A stretch of 64,000 nucleotides of DNA from Oscillospiraceae bacterium. GTDB taxonomy: Bacteria > Bacillota > Clostridia > Oscillospirales > Ruminococcaceae. Each line of letters opens with the position of its first letter. The stretch's first letter is position 1. Where the stretch lies: contig JAGAKZ010000031.1 of the NCBI GenBank assembly GCA_017848115.1, positions 1 to 64,000 of the forward strand. The letters are read 5' to 3'. Below, piece by piece: positions 26,181 to 35,449 of this stretch. A program made the translations under genes and the position numbers. A model generated the notes under the pieces. The model searched no databases, was not told where the DNA came from, and was given only the letters and a program-made list of their open reading frames with translations.

Positions 26181-26221
26181 CCCCGATATAATTTTTTGAT
26201 TACTCTAAAATTATATCAGGG
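26181..26221 (-). terminator. Hairpin between yajC and the TIGR04086 gene
   Basis: CCTGATATAATTTT pairs with AAAATTATATCGGG, followed by TGTTTTT that runs into the ATG. It can act as a terminator after yajC, and also hides the GGGG ribosome site of the next gene. Confidence 0.65.
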
Positions 26222-26238
26222 AAAAAGGTTTTATATAC

Positions 26239-26682
26239 TTAATTTTTCTTATTTTTCTTTTCTTTCTTTTCTGAAGGTTCATCATCTGATACCTTCGCAA
26301 CTTCGAGTGGTGATGCAGACTTCTGAGCAGCCTTTTCAGCCTGTGCTCTTTCTCTTGCTGTTATATTATCCTTTACAGCAGTTTTCTGAATACGAAGTTT
26401 GCTTCTGTCTCCGCCAGTTTCAATAACAATCGTATCTTCATTTTGTCTTACTACTATACCGATAATACCTCCTATAGTAACTATCTCGTCACCTATAGCA
26501 AGTGATTCACGCATCTCTTTATCTTCCTTATCACGTTTCTTCTGTGGTCTGATTATAAAAAGATAGAAAATCAGAATTACAGGAACAAAAGTAATAAGCA
26601 TAGATACCATCATATCTCCGCCGCTTGGCTGTGCTGCTGCATCAGTAGCTGCCGCAGCAATTCCAAAAAAATTGTAGTTCAT
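26239..26682 (-). CDS. yajC: Sec translocase accessory subunit YajC
   Basis: 147 residues: a short periplasmic start, one membrane helix (about 27-45) ending in YLFIIRPQKKRDKED, then the cytoplasmic domain with GDEIVTIGGIIGIVV and DTIVIETGGDRSKLRIQKTAV. These are the YajC hallmarks. The C-terminus is extended by a Lys/Glu-rich tail (about 110-147), longer than the usual 90-110 residue protein. It assists SecDF in protein export. Confidence 0.93.
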   Translation of the reverse strand: MNYNFFGIAAAATDAAAQPSGGDMMVSMLITFVPVILIFYLFIIRPQKKRDKEDKEMRESLAIGDEIVTIGGIIGIVVRQNEDTIVIETGGDRSKLRIQKTAVKDNITARERAQAEKAAQKSASPLEVAKVSDDEPSEKKEKKNKKN

Positions 26683-26715
26683 TCAAAAGCCTCCATCAAA
26701 TAAATTTAGTAAAAA

Positions 26716-28104
26716 TTAATTTTTACCTGATATATACTTATCTATTGATGCTGCCGCTTTCTTACCTGCTCCCATTGCAAGAATAACAGTTGCAGCACCT
26801 GTAACAGCGTCACCGCCGGCATAGATTCCCTCTCTTGTAGTCATCATATCTTCATTGACAACAAGACATCCTCTCTTGTTAGCTTCAATGCCGCTTGTCG
26901 TTCTTCTGATAAGCGGATTTGGCGATGTCCCTATTGACATAATAACCGTGTCAACTTCTATTTCAAATTCAGAGCCTTTAACTTCGACCGGTGATCTTCT
27001 GCCGCTCGCATCAGGTTCACCAAGCTCCATTTTTACACACTGAATTGATTTTACTCTGCCGTTTTCATCACCATTTATCTTTACAGGATTGTTGAGAAGC
27101 ATAAATTCTACGCCTTCTTCCTTGGCATGATGTACTTCTTCTTTTCTTGCAGGAAGTTCTTCTTCAGAACGTCTGTAAACAATATACACATGTTCTGCAC
27201 CCATTCTCATTGCACTTCTTGCAGCATCCATAGCAACGTTTCCGCCGCCTACAACAGCTACACTCTTTGATTTTATAACAGGTGTATCGTATTCTTCAAG
27301 ATAACCTTTCATAAGGTTTATACGTGTAAGATATTCATTTGCAGAACATACACCTATAAGTGATTCGCCTTCTATACCCATAAAATTCGGAAGTCCTGCA
27401 CCTGAACCGATAAACATTGCCTCATAACCCATATCAGCAATATCATCAAGTGAAAGAACCTTTCCTATAACCATATTGGTCATTATCTCAACGCCAAGTT
27501 CCCTGAGTGCGTTTACTTCTTTCTGAACTATATTTTTAGGAAGTCTGAATTCCGGTATTCCATACATCAGAACGCCACCTGCAACGTGAAATGCTTCGAA
27601 TATTGTTACACTGTATCCCATACGTGCAAGATCTCCCGCACATGTAAGACCTGCAGGTCCTGCACCTATAACAGCAACTTTTCTTCCGTTTGACTGAGGT
27701 TTTGTTACTTTAACAGGTTCATTATTCATAACGAAATCTGCTACAAATCTTTCAAGTCTGCCTATAGCAACAGGTTCACCCTTTATTCCTCTTACGCATT
27801 TGCCCTCACACTGATTTTCCTGAGGACAAACTCGTCCGCATACTGCTGGAAGTGCATTTGTAGATTTTATTATTTCATAAGCAGCATGAAAATCTCCGGC
27901 TGCAACTTTTTCTATAAATTCAGGAATTCTTACGCTTACAGGACAACCTGTCACACAGGGCTTTGTCTTGCAGTTAAGGCATCTTCCTGCCTCTTTTATT
28001 GCCATTTCAGGTGTATATCCAAGTGTAACTTCATCAAAATTTCTTGCTCTTACTTTCGGATCCTGTTCAGGCATCTGTACTTTATTTAATGACATATCAG
28101 CCAT
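26716..28104 (-). CDS. nfnB: NfnB: NADPH-binding subunit of ferredoxin-dependent transhydrogenase (GltD-like)
   Basis: 462 residues of the glutamate-synthase small-subunit family. The N-terminal cysteine blocks CLNCKTKPCVTGCP and CGRVCPQENQCEGKC bind [4Fe-4S] clusters; then come two dinucleotide folds, VIGAGPAGLTCAGDLARMG and VVGGGNVAMDAARSAMRMG. Because the adjacent upstream gene encodes an NfnA-type FAD/[2Fe-2S] subunit and no large glutamate synthase is present, NfnB is a better call than GltD. NfnAB couples ferredoxin and NADH oxidation to NADP reduction by electron bifurcation. Confidence 0.88.
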   Translation of the reverse strand: MADMSLNKVQMPEQDPKVRARNFDEVTLGYTPEMAIKEAGRCLNCKTKPCVTGCPVSVRIPEFIEKVAAGDFHAAYEIIKSTNALPAVCGRVCPQENQCEGKCVRGIKGEPVAIGRLERFVADFVMNNEPVKVTKPQSNGRKVAVIGAGPAGLTCAGDLARMGYSVTIFEAFHVAGGVLMYGIPEFRLPKNIVQKEVNALRELGVEIMTNMVIGKVLSLDDIADMGYEAMFIGSGAGLPNFMGIEGESLIGVCSANEYLTRINLMKGYLEEYDTPVIKSKSVAVVGGGNVAMDAARSAMRMGAEHVYIVYRRSEEELPARKEEVHHAKEEGVEFMLLNNPVKINGDENGRVKSIQCVKMELGEPDASGRRSPVEVKGSEFEIEVDTVIMSIGTSPNPLIRRTTSGIEANKRGCLVVNEDMMTTREGIYAGGDAVTGAATVILAMGAGKKAAASIDKYISGKN

Positions 28105-28132
28105 TTCTTATAATCCTCCTAAAAATCAGCAT

Positions 28133-28969
28133 CTATTTTAAATTATCTGCTTGTTTCATCATTCTGCAATCATGTTCATGTTCTCTGTATGTGGAATTTC
28201 TCTTCATAAGTTCATCAAAGTCAACAGCATGTCCGTCAAAATCAGGACCGTCAACACAGGCATACTTTATCTGACCGCCTACAGTAACACGACATCCTCC
28301 ACACATACCTGTTCCGTCAATCATTATCGGATTTAAAGAAACCATAGTCTTTATATCATATTTTTTAGTAACATCACATACAAACTTCATCATAGGTACA
28401 GGTCCTATAGCTATTACTTCATCAAACTTTTCACCGCTCTGAATAAGTTCATCAAGCGCTGTAGTAACAAAACCTTTCTGACCATAAGAACCATCGTCTG
28501 TTGTAATAATAAATTTATTTGTAACTGCCTTAAACTCATCTTCAAGTATAACTATATCCTTGCTTCTGAAACCGGCAATAACAGTTACATCAATACCTCT
28601 GTTAAAAAGCCCTTTAGCCTGCGGATAAGCTATAGCACAGCCAACACCACCGCCGATAACACATACTTTCTTTGTATCTTCGCCTATATGGGTCGGTACA
28701 CCAAGAGGACCGACAAAGTCAAGAATTGAATCATTTTCTTCTAAAGCTGCAAGCTGCTGTGTAGATTTTCCGACTACCTGGAATATTATAGTTACTGTTC
28801 CCTTATCCCTGTCATAATCGGCAATAGTAAGAGGTACTCTCTCACCAAATTCGTTTACTCTGAAAATGATAAACTGCCCCGGCTGAGCCTTTTTCGCTAT
28901 AAACGGAGCTTCGATTTCCATTAAAATCACTGCTTCGTTCAGAACTTTCTTTTGAACGATTCTAAACAT
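28133..28969 (-). CDS. nfnA: NfnA: FAD/[2Fe-2S] subunit of ferredoxin-dependent transhydrogenase
   Basis: 278 residues of the dihydroorotate-dehydrogenase electron-transfer (PyrK-like) family: FAD domain with GQFIIFRVNEFGERVPLTIAD, NAD-binding CVIGGGVGCAIAYPQ, and the C-terminal [2Fe-2S] block GTGMCGGCRVTVGG with a third cysteine in YACVDGPDFDGH. A clear AAAGGAGA ribosome site and a promoter at 29059-29087 precede it. With NfnB it balances NADH, NADPH and ferredoxin in a fermenter. Confidence 0.88.
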   Translation of the reverse strand: MFRIVQKKVLNEAVILMEIEAPFIAKKAQPGQFIIFRVNEFGERVPLTIADYDRDKGTVTIIFQVVGKSTQQLAALEENDSILDFVGPLGVPTHIGEDTKKVCVIGGGVGCAIAYPQAKGLFNRGIDVTVIAGFRSKDIVILEDEFKAVTNKFIITTDDGSYGQKGFVTTALDELIQSGEKFDEVIAIGPVPMMKFVCDVTKKYDIKTMVSLNPIMIDGTGMCGGCRVTVGGQIKYACVDGPDFDGHAVDFDELMKRNSTYREHEHDCRMMKQADNLK

Positions 28970-29058
28970 TTTAAAGATCTCTCCTTTTGTATTGGCTGAT
29001 TGGTTTCAAGTTTGTTTAAGCCGTAAACGAACTAAAAATTTTACAAGCTTTACTTACC

Positions 29059-29087
29059 ATTCTAACATAATTCAACTTAACTTGCAA
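29059..29087 (-). promoter_or_regulatory. nfnAB promoter
   Basis: Minus strand TTGCAA, 17-base spacer, TAGAAT, about 85 bases upstream of the nfnA start. Confidence 0.6.
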
Positions 29088-29155
29088 TACTTTTTTGAAA
29101 GTTTGCTCTTTATATCCTTCAAAAAACAGAGTTTCTTAAAATGTTACTATATTTT

Positions 29156-30388
29156 CTATCTATAATTCTGAAAATTTTCACGAATTTGCTGAACCTGTCC
29201 TGATGCCATAACCGCAGAACTCACTTCATCTTCAAAAGTAGATGAATAACTGTACAAGGCTATACCGTCAACTTCCGGATCATCTGTGCAATCTGTCACC
29301 TGTCTTGAGGTTACATCATCATTTATTATCCATTCATCTGCTCCTTTTCCTGCCCATTTGTCCTCAGTTCCGTTTTTGTATGTACACAAACCTATTATAA
29401 GAGCTGTATTACCGTCAGAGATACTTTTCCACTTGTCGAGTGTTTCTTCAAAAGGACATTCTGAATTTTCATATCCGTAATATATCTGAGGAACTATATA
29501 ATCGCAATAACCACCCTCTGATAACCATTTTTCCACATCAGCGTATTGCTTTTCATAATCTGTTTCTATATTTCCCTGTGGACTTATTCCGAAAAGTATA
29601 CCTTTATTTATTGACTTGACAGTATTATACAGTGACCTTACCAAAACATTTATATTTTCCCGTCTCCAGTCAGCAATATTATCTTTTCCCGATTTTTTAA
29701 ACTCATCAGTGTCACTTACTTCCTGCGACGGATAAAAATAATCATCTATGTGTATCCCGTCAACATTATAGTTTCTAACTATTTCTTCTATTCCCATACA
29801 CACAATATCAACCGTATCACTGTATGACGGATCAAGATAATATCTGCCTTCATACTCAAATATAAAGTTCTCCTGAGCAACACATATACGTTCTATTTCC
29901 GATTTTGGCTGTGATGAGATCTCATCTTTTTTCATAAGACGCATCGGATTTATCCATGCATGAAAAGAAAGACCGTACGAATGTGCTTTATCTATCATGA
30001 TCTGCAAAGGATCAAAGCTTTCATCGGTATAAAACTTTCCCTTACTGAAAATCTCTGATGGATAATATGCATCACCAAAAGCTCTGATCTGCACATATAC
30101 AGTATTTATACCAAGTTCTGACGCATTTTTAAATCTCTCTGATATTATCTCTGAAAACTCCTCCTCGCTCTTCTGACTAAGTATATTTTCATAGTCCATA
30201 TATGTAAACCACATTGCTTTCTGCTTATGAAAATTAAGAGATCTGTAAAGTTCATTTCCGAATATGCCGTTCATTGATAATGCGTCAACACTCATCGGCT
30301 GTTTGCCTGTACTTTCCTTTTCAGATTGGTTTACTGCCCATACCAAAGCAACTATCACAACACATAAACACACAACAATTTTTTTCAA
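29156..30388 (-). CDS. GHL10-type glycoside hydrolase-like lipidless secreted protein
   Basis: 410 residues. A short N-terminal hydrophobic segment (about 4-19) exports or anchors it. The remainder is a TIM-barrel of the glycosyl-hydrolase-like family 10 (DUF187-type) group: AMWFTYMDYENIL at the start, INTVYVQIRAFGDAYYPS, SFHAWINPMR, NVDGIHIDDYFYPS with acidic residues, GISPQGN and YIVPQIYYGYEN. Relatives are thought to cut glycans or peptidoglycan-linked sugars, but the substrate is uncertain. Confidence 0.85.
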   Translation of the reverse strand: MKKIVVCLCVVIVALVWAVNQSEKESTGKQPMSVDALSMNGIFGNELYRSLNFHKQKAMWFTYMDYENILSQKSEEEFSEIISERFKNASELGINTVYVQIRAFGDAYYPSEIFSKGKFYTDESFDPLQIMIDKAHSYGLSFHAWINPMRLMKKDEISSQPKSEIERICVAQENFIFEYEGRYYLDPSYSDTVDIVCMGIEEIVRNYNVDGIHIDDYFYPSQEVSDTDEFKKSGKDNIADWRRENINVLVRSLYNTVKSINKGILFGISPQGNIETDYEKQYADVEKWLSEGGYCDYIVPQIYYGYENSECPFEETLDKWKSISDGNTALIIGLCTYKNGTEDKWAGKGADEWIINDDVTSRQVTDCTDDPEVDGIALYSYSSTFEDEVSSAVMASGQVQQIRENFQNYR

Positions 30389-30442
30389 ATCTTATCATCT
30401 CCGTTTTTTTGTACATCTTACATCAATATATATTTATCTGAA

Positions 30443-30488
30443 AAAAAAATTATGCCCTCTGTTTTTCACAAAGAGCATAATTTTTTTA
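30443..30488 (-). terminator. metK terminator
   Basis: AAATTATGCTCTTTGTG pairs with the CAGAGGGCATAATTT arm, with T-tracts on both sides; it follows the metK stop. Confidence 0.8.
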
Positions 30489-30499
30489 TTTAACTGATT

Positions 30500-31678
30500 T
30501 TATTTTACTGCTTCTTTAAGAGCATCAACCATATCTGTCTTTTCCCATGCAACGTTAAGATCTTCACGTCCCATATGTCCATAAGCAGCAAGCTTTCTGT
30601 ACTGAGGTTTTCTGAGGTCAAGCTTTTCGATTATAGCTGCAGGTCTGAGATCAAATACCTTTGAAACTGCTTCTGATATCTTTTCTTCTGATACCTTTCC
30701 TGTTCCGAATGTATCAACAAGAACTGATACAGGTTTTGCGACACCTATCGCATATGCAAGCTGTACTTCACACTTATCTGCAAGTCCTGCTGCTACAACG
30801 TTCTTAGCAACATAACGTGCTGCGTATGCTGCTGAACGGTCAACCTTGGTCGGATCCTTTCCTGAGAATGCACCGCCGCCATGTCTTGAATATCCGCCAT
30901 AGGTATCAACAATTATCTTTCTTCCTGTAAGACCGCTGTCACCCTGAGGACCACCTATTACAAATCTTCCGGTAGGATTGATGTAATACTTTGTATTTTC
31001 GTCAAGAAGTTCTGCCGGAATAACCTGCTTTATTACAAACTCCATAACATCCTTTCTTACATCCTCAAGTGAAACAGCTGCAGAATGCTGTGTAGAAATT
31101 ACAACTGTATCAACTCTTACCGGCTTGTCATCATCATATTCAACAGTTACCTGTGACTTTCCATCAGGTCTGAGATAAACAAGTGTACCATTTTTTCTCA
31201 CCTCAGTAAGACGCATAGCAAGCTTATGAGCAAGTGAAATAGGCATTGGCATAAGTTCTTTTGTTTCGTTACACGCGTAACCAAACATCATACCCTGATC
31301 GCCTGCACCTATAGCATCTGAGTTGTTAGCACTTCCGTCTTTGGATTCAAGTGCTTCATTTACGCCCATTGCTATGTCACCTGACTGCTCGTCTATTGAT
31401 GTAATAACAGAACATGTATTTGCATCAAATCCGAACTTTGCTCTGTCATAACCGATGTCATTTACAACATCACGTGCAATCTTAGGAATGTCAACATACG
31501 ATTTTGTAGTGATTTCCCCCATACAGAAAATCATACCTGTTGTAACAGTTGTTTCACACGCTACTCTTGCTGTACTATCCTTTTCAAGTATTGCATCAAG
31601 TATTGCGTCAGATATCTGGTCACAGATCTTATCCGGATGTCCTTCTGTTACAGATTCAGAAGTAAAAAACTTTCTCAC
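30500..31678 (-). CDS. metK: S-adenosylmethionine synthetase
   Basis: MetK makes SAM from methionine and ATP. 392 residues with [25 protein letters not shown] at the start (ATP/Mg site), the [12 protein letters not shown] signature, and [19 protein letters not shown] for phosphate binding. It starts with GTG at 31678 after GGAGGG. A SAM-I riboswitch and terminator in its leader give feedback control by the product. Confidence 0.97.
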   Translation of the reverse strand: MRKFFTSESVTEGHPDKICDQISDAILDAILEKDSTARVACETTVTTGMIFCMGEITTKSYVDIPKIARDVVNDIGYDRAKFGFDANTCSVITSIDEQSGDIAMGVNEALESKDGSANNSDAIGAGDQGMMFGYACNETKELMPMPISLAHKLAMRLTEVRKNGTLVYLRPDGKSQVTVEYDDDKPVRVDTVVISTQHSAAVSLEDVRKDVMEFVIKQVIPAELLDENTKYYINPTGRFVIGGPQGDSGLTGRKIIVDTYGGYSRHGGGAFSGKDPTKVDRSAAYAARYVAKNVVAAGLADKCEVQLAYAIGVAKPVSVLVDTFGTGKVSEEKISEAVSKVFDLRPAAIIEKLDLRKPQYRKLAAYGHMGREDLNVAWEKTDMVDALKEAVK

Positions 31679-31732
31679 GATATATACCCTCCATATTTTG
31701 TATTATTTGAAAATCATCGCTAATTTATATAC

Positions 31733-31769
31733 AAAGAAAACGTCCGGAAATCAACATTCCGAACGTCTG
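31733..31769 (-). terminator. Expression-platform terminator of the metK riboswitch
   Basis: GACGTTCGGAA pairs with TTCCGGACGT, followed by TTTTCTTTG, between the SAM-I aptamer and metK. SAM binding should favour this hairpin. Confidence 0.85.
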
Positions 31770-31790
31770 AATTCATTACCTGAACAAATT

Positions 31791-31897
31791 CCTCATCTTT
31801 CGGATTTTTTCCGCAGGATTTAGCACCTTCACCGGATTATCCGATCAGGTTGCCGGGTTTCAAAGGACCTGGTTCCTCCACCACTCTTGATAAGGCG
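31791..31897 (-). ncRNA. SAM-I (S-box) riboswitch
   Basis: On the minus strand the conserved blocks appear in order: CTTATCAAGAGTGGTGGAGG, ACCAGGTCC, GAAACCCGGCAACC, GGTGCTAAATCCTGC and GAAAGATGAG. This is the S-box core. With the following terminator it switches metK off when SAM is plentiful. Confidence 0.96.
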
Positions 31898-31915
31898 ATT
31901 CAATTTTCAAGTAAT

Positions 31916-31944
31916 ATTTTATCATATAAATTATAGCTTGTCAA
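31916..31944 (-). promoter_or_regulatory. metK promoter
   Basis: Minus strand TTGACA, 17-base spacer, TAAAAT, just upstream of the riboswitch. Confidence 0.8.
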
Positions 31945-31968
31945 GGTATTATTTATTTTTATGTTGTT

Positions 31969-33072
31969 TTAAGGAGTAGGCGTTTCCGATACTGTTTCGG
32001 TTATACGGTATTCATCGGGAACTGAAATTGTTTCTATGTCAATATTTTCAGCCTCTACACTACTGATTTTTAACATACCATCCTGATTTTTCTTCATTAT
32101 TACTTCAAAACACGCAGCGTGTTCGGAATTTTTATATGTTCCATCCCACTCAATATTTTCAGGAGAAATATACATTATCTTCACTTCACACCTGTACTCA
32201 ACATTTCCGTCATTGCCACGCTGCACTGAAGGCATAATGCGACTTGTATAAACCAGATGTGCGCCATACAGATTCATTTTCTCCAACTGAAGTCTGCGAT
32301 AATCTGTATCATATGAAAGTTCTTTCATTTTTGCAGCATCACTTTCAAACAGTGCTGATATATATGCTATTGCATTATCTACGATTTCGTTGTACGTAGA
32401 ATGAGTATTATCCATAGTAAGAATCGTACCTAGATTATTTATCTTCACTGTTATTTCCTGATCGTTTATTTTTTTATCAAGTTCAAGATAATACATCTTC
32501 ATATCTCCGGAACTTGTAATACAAGCTTTATAAATATTTCCATCCTTTTCGAGCTGAACATAATTTTCACCTGAACGAATGGTACGGTTTTCATATTTCT
32601 TAAAACACCGATCCCATTCCTCATCAACCAGTACGTCACCATCAGTGCTGAGAATAATATATCCATGGTTTTCCTTACCATTATCTACTTTTCCGACAAG
32701 ATATTCATTGCTTTTATTCACAATAGAACTGTATATAAAAGGAACAACTATATTTTCGTTAATATCTATTATACCATATCTTATTTTCTGTTCATCATAT
32801 CTGGATACTATAAACTTTTCAGCACTTATGCTGTCAATATCACGCCATACTGCATCTATTTTTATGCGGCCCTGACCGTCTTTCACTCCGTAAAAACCCT
32901 TTTCATTTTTGAAACTGTACAGACCTTCGTGAAGAATTTTGGCTGTATTTGTTTCAGGTTCATCTTTTATATGTGTAGTATTTACGTTTAAATAATATCT
33001 GAATATCATTGATAAGAAAAAGATGAGAACCAGTACAAGCACTACAGATATGATACGTATATTACGGCTCAA
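31969..33072 (-). CDS. Membrane-anchored WG-repeat-like protein
   Basis: 367 residues: one N-terminal membrane helix (about 5-27), then about three WG/KWG-like repeats (GFYGVKDGQGRIKIDAVW, RYGIIDINENIVVPFIY, HGYIILSTDGDVLVDEEWD), and a C-terminal domain (about 190-367) with no family that I recognise. It probably faces the outside. The start is three bases beyond the stop of the GT2 gene, so the two are co-translated; a link to glycan assembly is possible but unproven. Confidence 0.65.
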   Translation of the reverse strand: MSRNIRIISVVLVLVLIFFLSMIFRYYLNVNTTHIKDEPETNTAKILHEGLYSFKNEKGFYGVKDGQGRIKIDAVWRDIDSISAEKFIVSRYDEQKIRYGIIDINENIVVPFIYSSIVNKSNEYLVGKVDNGKENHGYIILSTDGDVLVDEEWDRCFKKYENRTIRSGENYVQLEKDGNIYKACITSSGDMKMYYLELDKKINDQEITVKINNLGTILTMDNTHSTYNEIVDNAIAYISALFESDAAKMKELSYDTDYRRLQLEKMNLYGAHLVYTSRIMPSVQRGNDGNVEYRCEVKIMYISPENIEWDGTYKNSEHAACFEVIMKKNQDGMLKISSVEAENIDIETISVPDEYRITETVSETPTP

Positions 33073-33075
33073 AAC

Positions 33076-34044
33076 TTACTGCTCCGACAAATCTTTTCTT
33101 ACATCTTCTTCAGTTTCCTGAACAAGATATACAGGACGGCGTTTACACTCCATATATGTCTTTGCGAGATACTGTCCAAGTATTCCGATAGTGAAAAGCT
33201 GTATACCTCCTATGAGAAGAATAAGGCATACTATTGTAGGATAACCAGGTTCTGCTATACCAACTGTAAGCTTTTGAACAATTATAACTATTGCCATTAT
33301 AAAAGCTATAAGACATGAGATCACGCCAAGAAGAGAAGCAATTGCCAGCGGTGCAGTGGAAAAAGCAACTATACCCTCGATCGAGTATTTGAAAAGTCCC
33401 CAGAAAGACCACGCAGTTGTTCCTGCAGCACGTTCAACGTTTTTATACTCAATATACTTTACACGATATCCTACCCATGAAAAAATACCCTTTGAAAATC
33501 TGTTGTATTCTCTCATGGAAAGTATGGAATCAACCATCTGTCTGGTCATAAATCTGTAATCCTGTGCGCCGTCAACTATCTCAGTCTGTGAAATCTTATT
33601 CATTATAGAATAAAATTTTCTCGCAAACCAACTTCTTATCTTTGATTCACCTTCACGATCAACACGTCTTGTAGTAGCGCAATCATATTCACCGCTTGAA
33701 ACATATTCATACATCTGTGGCAAAAACTCAGGCGGATGCTGAAGGTCTGCGTCCATTACAACCACATAATCCCCCTTGGCTGCTTCAAGGCCTGCAAACA
33801 TACCTGCTTCTTTTCCAAAATTTCTTGTAAATGATATATATCTTATACGCTCGTCCATAGCTGCGTATTTTCTTAACCCCTGTAATGTAGCATCTTTTGA
33901 ACCGTCATTTATAAAAATAACCTCATATGTCAGTTCACTGTGCTTCTCCATCATCTGTCCCATAACTTCCGTTATCTTATCATAAAACATAGGTAATACT
34001 TCCTGTTCGTTATAACAAGGAACTACTATTGATAAAAGTTTCAT
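33076..34044 (-). CDS. Polyprenyl-phosphate glycosyltransferase, GT2 (GtrB/DPM1-like)
   Basis: 322 residues: GT-A domain with SIVVPCYNEQEVLP, FINDGSKDATL, RNFGKEAGMFAGL and VVMDADLQHPPE (metal site), then QDYRFMTRQMVD and two C-terminal membrane helices. Such enzymes load a sugar onto undecaprenyl phosphate for later transfer outside the cell. ATG at 34044 follows AAGGAGGAG. It closely resembles the protein at 50317-51279, so the two are paralogues. Confidence 0.9.
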   Translation of the reverse strand: MKLLSIVVPCYNEQEVLPMFYDKITEVMGQMMEKHSELTYEVIFINDGSKDATLQGLRKYAAMDERIRYISFTRNFGKEAGMFAGLEAAKGDYVVVMDADLQHPPEFLPQMYEYVSSGEYDCATTRRVDREGESKIRSWFARKFYSIMNKISQTEIVDGAQDYRFMTRQMVDSILSMREYNRFSKGIFSWVGYRVKYIEYKNVERAAGTTAWSFWGLFKYSIEGIVAFSTAPLAIASLLGVISCLIAFIMAIVIIVQKLTVGIAEPGYPTIVCLILLIGGIQLFTIGILGQYLAKTYMECKRRPVYLVQETEEDVRKDLSEQ

Positions 34045-34139
34045 TTTTTTACTCCTCCTTAGAGCTGTGTAAACACCTATATCTATCTTACTATAAATCC
34101 TGAATTTTTTCAAGATTAATTTTAATTATTATTTTTTAC

Positions 34140-34181
34140 AAAAATATCCCCATGAAAGCAAAACCTTTCACGAGGATATAT
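34140..34181 (-). terminator. Terminator after the CpsB-like gene
   Basis: On the minus strand ATATCCTCGTGAAAGG pairs with CTTTCATGGGGATAT, followed by TTTTT. Confidence 0.75.
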
Positions 34182-34213
34182 CGTTTACATGATTTTTTAA
34201 GGGAAAACTGATA

Positions 34214-35053
34214 TCAACACATGATATCTTTAATATTTGCATTTGAAATTATCATTCCGGCATTATTTTTTATCTGCTTATATTTTCCGAGCGGAAGATG
34301 GTATCTCATTATTCTGATCGCATCAGCATACTGTGGTGAAGGAGCTATTGTTTCGGAAATATTGGCAGTAATATCTGTATTGAGTACGTCCATAGCAACT
34401 TCAAGTTTGCTTCTACCGCCTTCCTGAACGGTAATATCACTTCCGCCGACCATTTTAGTGATATCGTTTGAACCTATAATCTGAACAACATTTCTTGAAA
34501 GTAATTCGAGTGCGTCTTTTCTTGTTGCTCTGTTTATAATAGCGTCACAACTAAGCTGCATAATAACACCGAGTGATGAAATTTTTTCGATCTGTTCCAT
34601 CGTGTAAAATTCAAGATACTTTTCAATATGTGCAATAATCGGGCAAAGGTTTCTGGAGATAATTATCTTCTGGAGAGTTTCTAGCACCATTTCACTATAC
34701 TCCTGGTACGGTAGGGCTAACATTATGTAGTTTGTATCACCGACACACAACTTATTTACACCCTTTGTATCGAGCAAAGATGTAGTAAACAGGACCTCTG
34801 AACCGAGTATTACCCTGGGGAGAGAAAGACCTTTGATTTTTTCAGAAAGAAGCTTGTAAGCCTCTTCACGTTTTGCAAGAAATGAAGGAACATTGTCATC
34901 AACAGAATTGAAATATGGCGTAGCAACAACAGTTTTAATTTTAGCTTTATGCAGAATTTTTAAAATTTCAACTGATTTTTCTACTTCCGCTTCTAAATTT
35001 TCAGCGTCCATTCTGGGCAGAACACCTGAGTGAAAATCAACGTAACCATTCAT
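34214..35053 (-). CDS. CpsB/YwqE-like PHP-family protein with degenerate metal site
   Basis: 279 residues with the outline of Gram-positive tyrosine phosphatases of the PHP fold that control capsule synthesis: an N-terminal YVDFHSGVLPRMDAEN, VVATPYFN, ILGSEVLF and CPIIAHIEKY. In active relatives the first block reads HxH and the TP is followed by His, with SDAH near the end. Here these are HSG, TPY and SND, so at least three metal ligands look changed; only the H-x-E-x-Y block is intact. It may be a regulatory relative. ATG at 35053 follows GGAGG by ten bases. A consensus promoter lies at 35121-35149. Confidence 0.75.
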   Translation of the reverse strand: MNGYVDFHSGVLPRMDAENLEAEVEKSVEILKILHKAKIKTVVATPYFNSVDDNVPSFLAKREEAYKLLSEKIKGLSLPRVILGSEVLFTTSLLDTKGVNKLCVGDTNYIMLALPYQEYSEMVLETLQKIIISRNLCPIIAHIEKYLEFYTMEQIEKISSLGVIMQLSCDAIINRATRKDALELLSRNVVQIIGSNDITKMVGGSDITVQEGGRSKLEVAMDVLNTDITANISETIAPSPQYADAIRIMRYHLPLGKYKQIKNNAGMIISNANIKDIMC

Positions 35054-35120
35054 AAATTGCACACCTCCTTAATAATTTAGACGTTTTAGACCTTACAATT
35101 AACCCTTACATATATTTATT

Positions 35121-35149
35121 ATTTTAATTTATTTTCTCGATTTTGTCAA
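35121..35149 (-). promoter_or_regulatory. Promoter of the CpsB-like gene
   Basis: Minus strand TTGACA, 17-base spacer, TAAAAT, about 70 bases upstream of the start codon. Confidence 0.75.
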
Positions 35150-35399
35150 GTTAGTGATAAAGCAAACATAAGTAGAATTTTCCTTTATAATCATTTATTT
35201 GCCACAATTTGTTTGCAAAACCTGCTTTTTTTAGTGCATAAAATATAATATACAACAAAGAAAATTATGCATAAAAACAAATTTGCATAAACAAGGTTTA
35301 TTAAACAGGTTATTTTATTTTAAAGTATTTTTCATTAAAAACATATAAAACAATACAAATTTTCGAAAACAACATATATAATCATCACTAAATAAATTA
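35150..35399. other. AT-rich intergenic DNA without recognised feature
   Basis: Very AT-rich DNA between the CpsB-like promoter and the terminator of the LTA-synthase-like gene. TGCATAA occurs twice around 35266-35290. I see no gene or RNA structure in it. Confidence 0.5.
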
Positions 35400-35446
35400 A
35401 GCAGGAAACACCAAACCATTCAGTTTGTATTTCCTGCTTTTTAAAA
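35400..35446 (-). terminator. Terminator after the LTA-synthase-like gene
   Basis: GCAGGAAA pairs with TTTCCTGC, with an inner AAAC/GTTT pair. It follows the stop at 35450; the better T-tract is on the plus strand, so termination for the minus gene is only moderately supported. Confidence 0.5.
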
Positions 35447-35449
35447 TTA

